A stretch of 7,484 nt of DNA from Candidatus Campbellbacteria bacterium CG10_big_fil_rev_8_21_14_0_10_35_52 (GTDB lineage Bacteria; Patescibacteriota; Minisyncoccia; Phycocordibacterales; UBA2163), in the NCBI GenBank assembly GCA_002778715.1, contig PFAA01000001.1, forward strand, positions 9,676 to 17,159. The letters are read 5' to 3'. Below the pieces are notes generated by a model that had not been told where the DNA came from, ran no database searches, and saw only the letters and a program-made list of their open reading frames with translations. Below are positions 5,399 through 7,484 of the stretch, one piece after another. The translations under genes and the position numbers were made by a program. Position 1 is the stretch's first letter; every line of letters starts with the position of its first letter.

Positions 5399-5564
5399 CA
5401 TAGTTATTTATTTTAAGCGATAATTTCATAATTTTTTTCAAGCAAATGCTCCGTTATATTAAACCTCATTTTTTTAATCCTATATATTCTATTTTAATAT
5501 TTTAAATTTTTAATTATTTTAATCATAAAACTTTCCTCTCTTAATGTAAAAAATTTATATTGCA
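5399..5564. other. AT-rich noncoding stretch between the inverted repeat and the pilin terminator
   Basis: This is the rest of the 398-bp gene-free gap between rnhB and the pilin gene. It is very AT-rich and holds the candidate rnhB promoter (5522-5550). Two tiny minus-strand frames (10 codons from 5526, 18 codons from 5469) are too short to call. No RNA gene, CRISPR or transposase fragment is visible. The remainder of the gap, 5596-5659, is the pilin 3' trailer. Confidence 0.6.
5522..5550 (-). promoter_or_regulatory. Candidate promoter of rnhB
   Basis: On the minus strand TTTACA (5545-5550, 5 of 6), a 17-base spacer and TATGAT (5522-5527, 5 of 6) lie just beyond the pilin terminator, as expected for a new transcription unit. 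Transcription from about 5515 would give rnhB an unusually long leader of about 254 bases that includes the large inverted repeat. Confidence 0.45.
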
Positions 5565-5595
5565 ACAAAAAACCGCTTTATCGGCGGTTTTTTGT
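5565..5595 (-). terminator. Intrinsic terminator after the pilin gene (symmetrical)
   Basis: A perfect 12-bp inverted repeat ACAAAAAACCGC (5565-5576) / GCGGTTTTTTGT (5584-5595) encloses a 7-base loop. The GC core CCGC/GCGG next to T6 on either strand is a classic Rho-independent terminator. It lies 64 bases after the pilin stop. It could act in both directions, but no plus-strand gene is seen to its left. Confidence 0.85.
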
Positions 5596-5614
5596 GATTT
5601 AGCGTAAAATTACA

Positions 5615-5626
5615 TTTCGTAATTCA
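5615..5626. repeat. Extra copy of the TTTCGTAATTCA repeat-end motif
   Basis: An exact copy of the 12-mer at 5389-5400, in the same orientation, lying between the pilin stop and its terminator. No second arm is seen next to it, so it is a solitary end or a chance AT-rich match. Confidence 0.4.
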
Positions 5627-5659
5627 AAATATGATTTATAACATCAACTCAAAAAATCA

Positions 5660-6088
5660 TTATGGACCAACTTCGTAGTCATAAGCGACGGCTAAATCAT
5701 CCGTACCGCATGTATCCAACTGATTTGTGCTACCTTCAAGATTAGCCCCGACACAGTAAGACGCGCCTGTTGCCGATATGTAGAAGTATTGGTCATTCGT
5801 GCTCTGCGGGTCGCTTGGAAGCCCCGGAATAAAATTATCGGTTACAAGCGATGCTAAAGCTGTTGATATGTTTGCCGCTATGGCTTGAGTCGGATATTTA
5901 CCATTTTTATCAAAACTAAACTCAAGAGCTATTTGAAGCTGTTTCATATCTGAAATTCTTTTTGCGTCTCGCGATTTCTGACGAGCTGTATTTAAGCTTG
6001 CCAAAACAACAGACGATAGAATTCCGATAATCGCTATAACAACTAAAAGCTCAATAAGCGTAAAACCTTTATTTCCTGTCTTTTTCAT
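5660..6088 (-). CDS. Type IV pilin-like (pseudopilin) protein with class III signal peptide
   Basis: The product is a secreted pilin or pseudopilin subunit that polymerises after processing by a prepilin peptidase. From the ATG at 6088 (142 residues) the leader is the short basic MKKTGNKG, cleaved before FTLIELLVVIAIIGILSSVV; the mature protein starts with Phe and has the conserved Glu at mature position 5. The frame can also open at a TTG at 6094, two codons earlier; ATG is preferred because it gives the typical MKK leader. After the hydrophobic helix come SRDAKRISDMKQLQIALE and NGKYP, typical of GspG/PilE-like pilins of Patescibacteria, then a small globular domain with two cysteines (112 and 127 in this numbering) that may form a C-terminal disulphide loop. 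It follows the PilC-like gene by 166 bp, has its own promoter, and is followed by an intrinsic terminator, so it probably forms a separate and perhaps highly expressed transcript. Major versus minor pilin cannot be decided here. Confidence 0.93.
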   Translation of the reverse strand: MKKTGNKGFTLIELLVVIAIIGILSSVVLASLNTARQKSRDAKRISDMKQLQIALEFSFDKNGKYPTQAIAANISTALASLVTDNFIPGLPSDPQSTNDQYFYISATGASYCVGANLEGSTNQLDTCGTDDLAVAYDYEVGP

Positions 6089-6181
6089 AATCAAATCAAC
6101 TATTTTAATTAATAAATTATTTAAACGACCACTTTTAATATTAAATTATATAATAAAAAAAGCTTTTTTGTAACATAAAAC

Positions 6182-6209
6182 ATTATATAACTATTTATGG
6201 CTATTTCAA
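6182..6209 (-). promoter_or_regulatory. Sigma70-type promoter of the pilin gene
   Basis: On the minus strand TTGAAA (6204-6209, 5 of 6) is separated by 16 bases from a perfect TATAAT (6182-6187). The expected start near 6175 gives a leader of about 87 bases to the pilin ATG at 6088. A second TATAAT at 6145-6150 has only a poor -35 (TTACAA, 17-base spacing). A perfect DnaA box lies 8 bases upstream of the -35 hexamer. Confidence 0.6.
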
Positions 6210-6217
6210 AAACACTA

Positions 6218-6226
6218 TGTGGATAA
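6218..6226 (-). promoter_or_regulatory. Perfect DnaA-box sequence upstream of the pilin promoter
   Basis: On the minus strand the sequence is TTATCCACA, identical to the strongest E. coli DnaA box. It is the only match I found in the window and sits in the pilC-pilin spacer upstream of the -35 hexamer. A lone box is not an origin; it may be regulatory or chance. Confidence 0.4.
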
Positions 6227-6254
6227 CTCAACTATCAAAAAAATATTAAAATCT

Positions 6255-7460
6255 TTATATAGCGGAAGATATATTGTATATAGGCATAAGAACAGCCGCT
6301 AAAAGCACTCCCACACCAAGCGCCAAAACAACTATCATCATTGGCTCTATAAGAGTAACGAGAGTATCCACGGTATTTTTTACTTCTCTCGCGTAAAATT
6401 TAGACAATGTATTTAAAATATTGCCAAGTTCTCCCGTTTCTTCTCCTACTTTTATCATCTGTATCATAATGCTTGGTATTTCTTTATATCCGGAAAAAGA
6501 TTCCGATAAGGAACCTCCTGATTTTATAACTCGCGCTGATTCATTAAGTAATTTTTCATATGTAGTGTCGCCGATAACAGTAGCGGTTATTTCAATTGCG
6601 CGCGTCATTGTTATACCGCTTGAAAGCATTGTGCTTAAATTATCGGAAATTCTGGATAAGTAAAGTTTTTCATATAAATTTCCTAAATATGGAATGGAAA
6701 GTCTAAATTGTGAAATAGATGATTTGCCTTGTTCTGTTTTATTGTATTTCCACAAAAAAAATCCGCCTATAATTATCAATATTAAAAGAAAAATTCCATA
6801 ATTTACAAAAAAATCGCTTATACCAACCACTATTTTTGTGTATATTGGTAATTCTTGACCTGATTCAACAAAGATAGCGCTTATTTTTGGAATAACCAAT
6901 GTCAACATAAGAATCATAACTGTAATAAAGGTAAATGTTACGAAAGCCGGATAGATTAAAGCATTTTTTGCTTTTGATGTTATTTCATACGATCTGTCCA
7001 AATAATCCGCTAAGTATGAAAATATTTGGTCAAGTTTCCCCGATTCTTCGCCTGCGCGCACCATATTTACATAAAAATGGGAGAATATCTTATTATGTTC
7101 CGAGAGGGCGTCCGATATTGATTTCCCCGACTGTATGTCATCTGCCACATCTATAAGCGCTGTTCTTAACATCTTATTTGATGACTCGGAGCCAAGCAGT
7201 TTAAATACGCGCAAGGCGGATACTTGCGACTCAAAAAGTGTTGATATTTGACGGGAAAGTATAACTATCTCTTTATTGGAAACCCTGTCAAAAAAAGCTA
7301 TTTCTCTCTTAAAAAAAGATTTTTCTTCCACTGAAACTATAGACGCTATGACAAGACCTTGCCTTTGAAGCGAGCTTATTGCCACATCTTTATTAACTGC
7401 GTCAATACCCCCCGCCGTCTCATTCCCTGTTTTGTCTATGGCTGTGTATTTGAATAACAT
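6255..7460 (-). CDS. pilC: Type IV pilus / type II secretion inner-membrane platform protein (PilC/GspF family)
   Basis: Proteins of this family form the inner-membrane platform that couples the cytoplasmic assembly ATPase to pilin polymerisation. The 401 residues match the usual length. The N-terminal FKYTAIDKTGNETAG is typical. Two T2SSF repeats follow: one at about 65-192, with MVRAGEESGKLDQIFSYLADYL at 133-154 and KNALIYPAF before a membrane segment (about 168-190), and one at about 265-395, with the matching MIKVGEETGELGNILNTLSKFY at 335-356 and IEPMMIVVLALGVGVLLAAVLMPIY as the last membrane segment. A further hydrophobic helix lies at about 218-237. No SD-like sequence precedes the ATG; upstream sequence to the window end is two copies of a 7-bp AT-rich unit. 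PilB or PilT ATPase genes would be expected further upstream, outside the window. The symbol is a family-level assignment; gspF would be equally defensible. Confidence 0.93.
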   Translation of the reverse strand: MLFKYTAIDKTGNETAGGIDAVNKDVAISSLQRQGLVIASIVSVEEKSFFKREIAFFDRVSNKEIVILSRQISTLFESQVSALRVFKLLGSESSNKMLRTALIDVADDIQSGKSISDALSEHNKIFSHFYVNMVRAGEESGKLDQIFSYLADYLDRSYEITSKAKNALIYPAFVTFTFITVMILMLTLVIPKISAIFVESGQELPIYTKIVVGISDFFVNYGIFLLILIIIGGFFLWKYNKTEQGKSSISQFRLSIPYLGNLYEKLYLSRISDNLSTMLSSGITMTRAIEITATVIGDTTYEKLLNESARVIKSGGSLSESFSGYKEIPSIMIQMIKVGEETGELGNILNTLSKFYAREVKNTVDTLVTLIEPMMIVVLALGVGVLLAAVLMPIYNISSAI

Positions 7461-7470
7461 ATTATTTTAA

Positions 7471-7484
7471 TTTCTAATTTCTAA
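7471..7484. repeat. Two tandem copies of a 7-bp unit before pilC, cut by the window end
   Basis: TTTCTAA is repeated twice up to the last base; more copies may lie beyond the edge. It resembles in period and composition the heptamer array before nusB. Confidence 0.5.

Noticed and set aside
5413..5469. Minus-strand 18-codon frame MRFNITEHLLEKNYEIIA in the rnhB-pilin gap
   Set aside because: Too short, no SD or well-placed -10, and no homologue recognised; kept only as a possibility.
5496..5526. Ten-codon frame after a GAGAGGAAAG that looks like a ribosome-binding site
   Set aside because: The purine stretch fits better as the spacer of the candidate rnhB promoter, and the frame is trivial in length.
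6092..6094. TTG as the pilin start
   Set aside because: The ATG two codons downstream gives the typical MKK-type prepilin leader; nothing favours the TTG.
6156..6169. AAAAAAGCTTTTTT as a terminator or hairpin after pilC
   Set aside because: A palindrome with no loop and one GC pair cannot form a stable hairpin, and it lies downstream of the pilin promoter.

Overview
The window is an AT-rich, gene-dense bacterial segment, roughly one third G+C by eye. Every supported gene lies on the minus strand. In transcription order (right to left) they are a PilC/GspF-type pilus platform protein, a type IV pilin-like protein, ribonuclease HII, ribosomal protein bL32, a NusB-Nudix fusion, ribonuclease III and a short SMC ATPase. 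The Lys/Ile-rich proteins, Patescibacteria-style bL32 and pseudopilin, NusB-Nudix fusion, 752-residue SMC and lack of fatty-acid genes beside rnc all point to Candidate Phyla Radiation (Patescibacteria), probably Parcubacteria/Paceibacteria. That placement is inferred from family resemblance, not from a search. UGA is not read as an amino acid in any of these genes, so the Gly-recoded CPR lineages are unlikely.

Layout. Positions 6255-7460 encode the pilus platform protein, followed by a 166-bp spacer with a good sigma70-type promoter and a perfect DnaA box. The pilin is at 5660-6088 and ends at a clear intrinsic terminator (5565-5595). The 398-bp gap 5262-5659 holds that terminator, a candidate rnhB promoter just beyond it, an AT-rich stretch, and a 130-bp imperfect inverted repeat directly against the rnhB start. 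One arm of this repeat recurs at the left edge of the window (3-25). rnhB occupies 4596-5261. A strong promoter then drives rpmF (4219-4515), probably co-transcribed with nusB-nudix (3218-4159) and rnc (2522-3211, 6 bp after nusB). A 190-bp spacer with direct repeats, a 12-bp palindrome and a -10 box leads into smc (73-2331).

How the genes fit together. The rpmF to smc block looks like a collapsed form of the widespread rpmF-plsX-fab-acpP-rnc-smc cluster: the lipid genes are gone and NusB-Nudix sits in their place. It combines ribosome assembly (bL32), rRNA transcription and processing (NusB, RNase III) and chromosome organisation (SMC). RNase HII removes ribonucleotides and RNA:DNA hybrids. 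The two right-hand genes belong to a type IV pilus or competence-type machine whose other parts are probably outside the window.

The most unusual points are an SMC whose hinge domain is replaced by about 50 residues; an A10 run exactly at the NusB/Nudix junction, where a +1 or -1 slip would release NusB alone; promoters whose predicted transcription start coincides with the ATG of smc and rpmF, with no Shine-Dalgarno sequence before any gene; and the dispersed inverted-repeat element.
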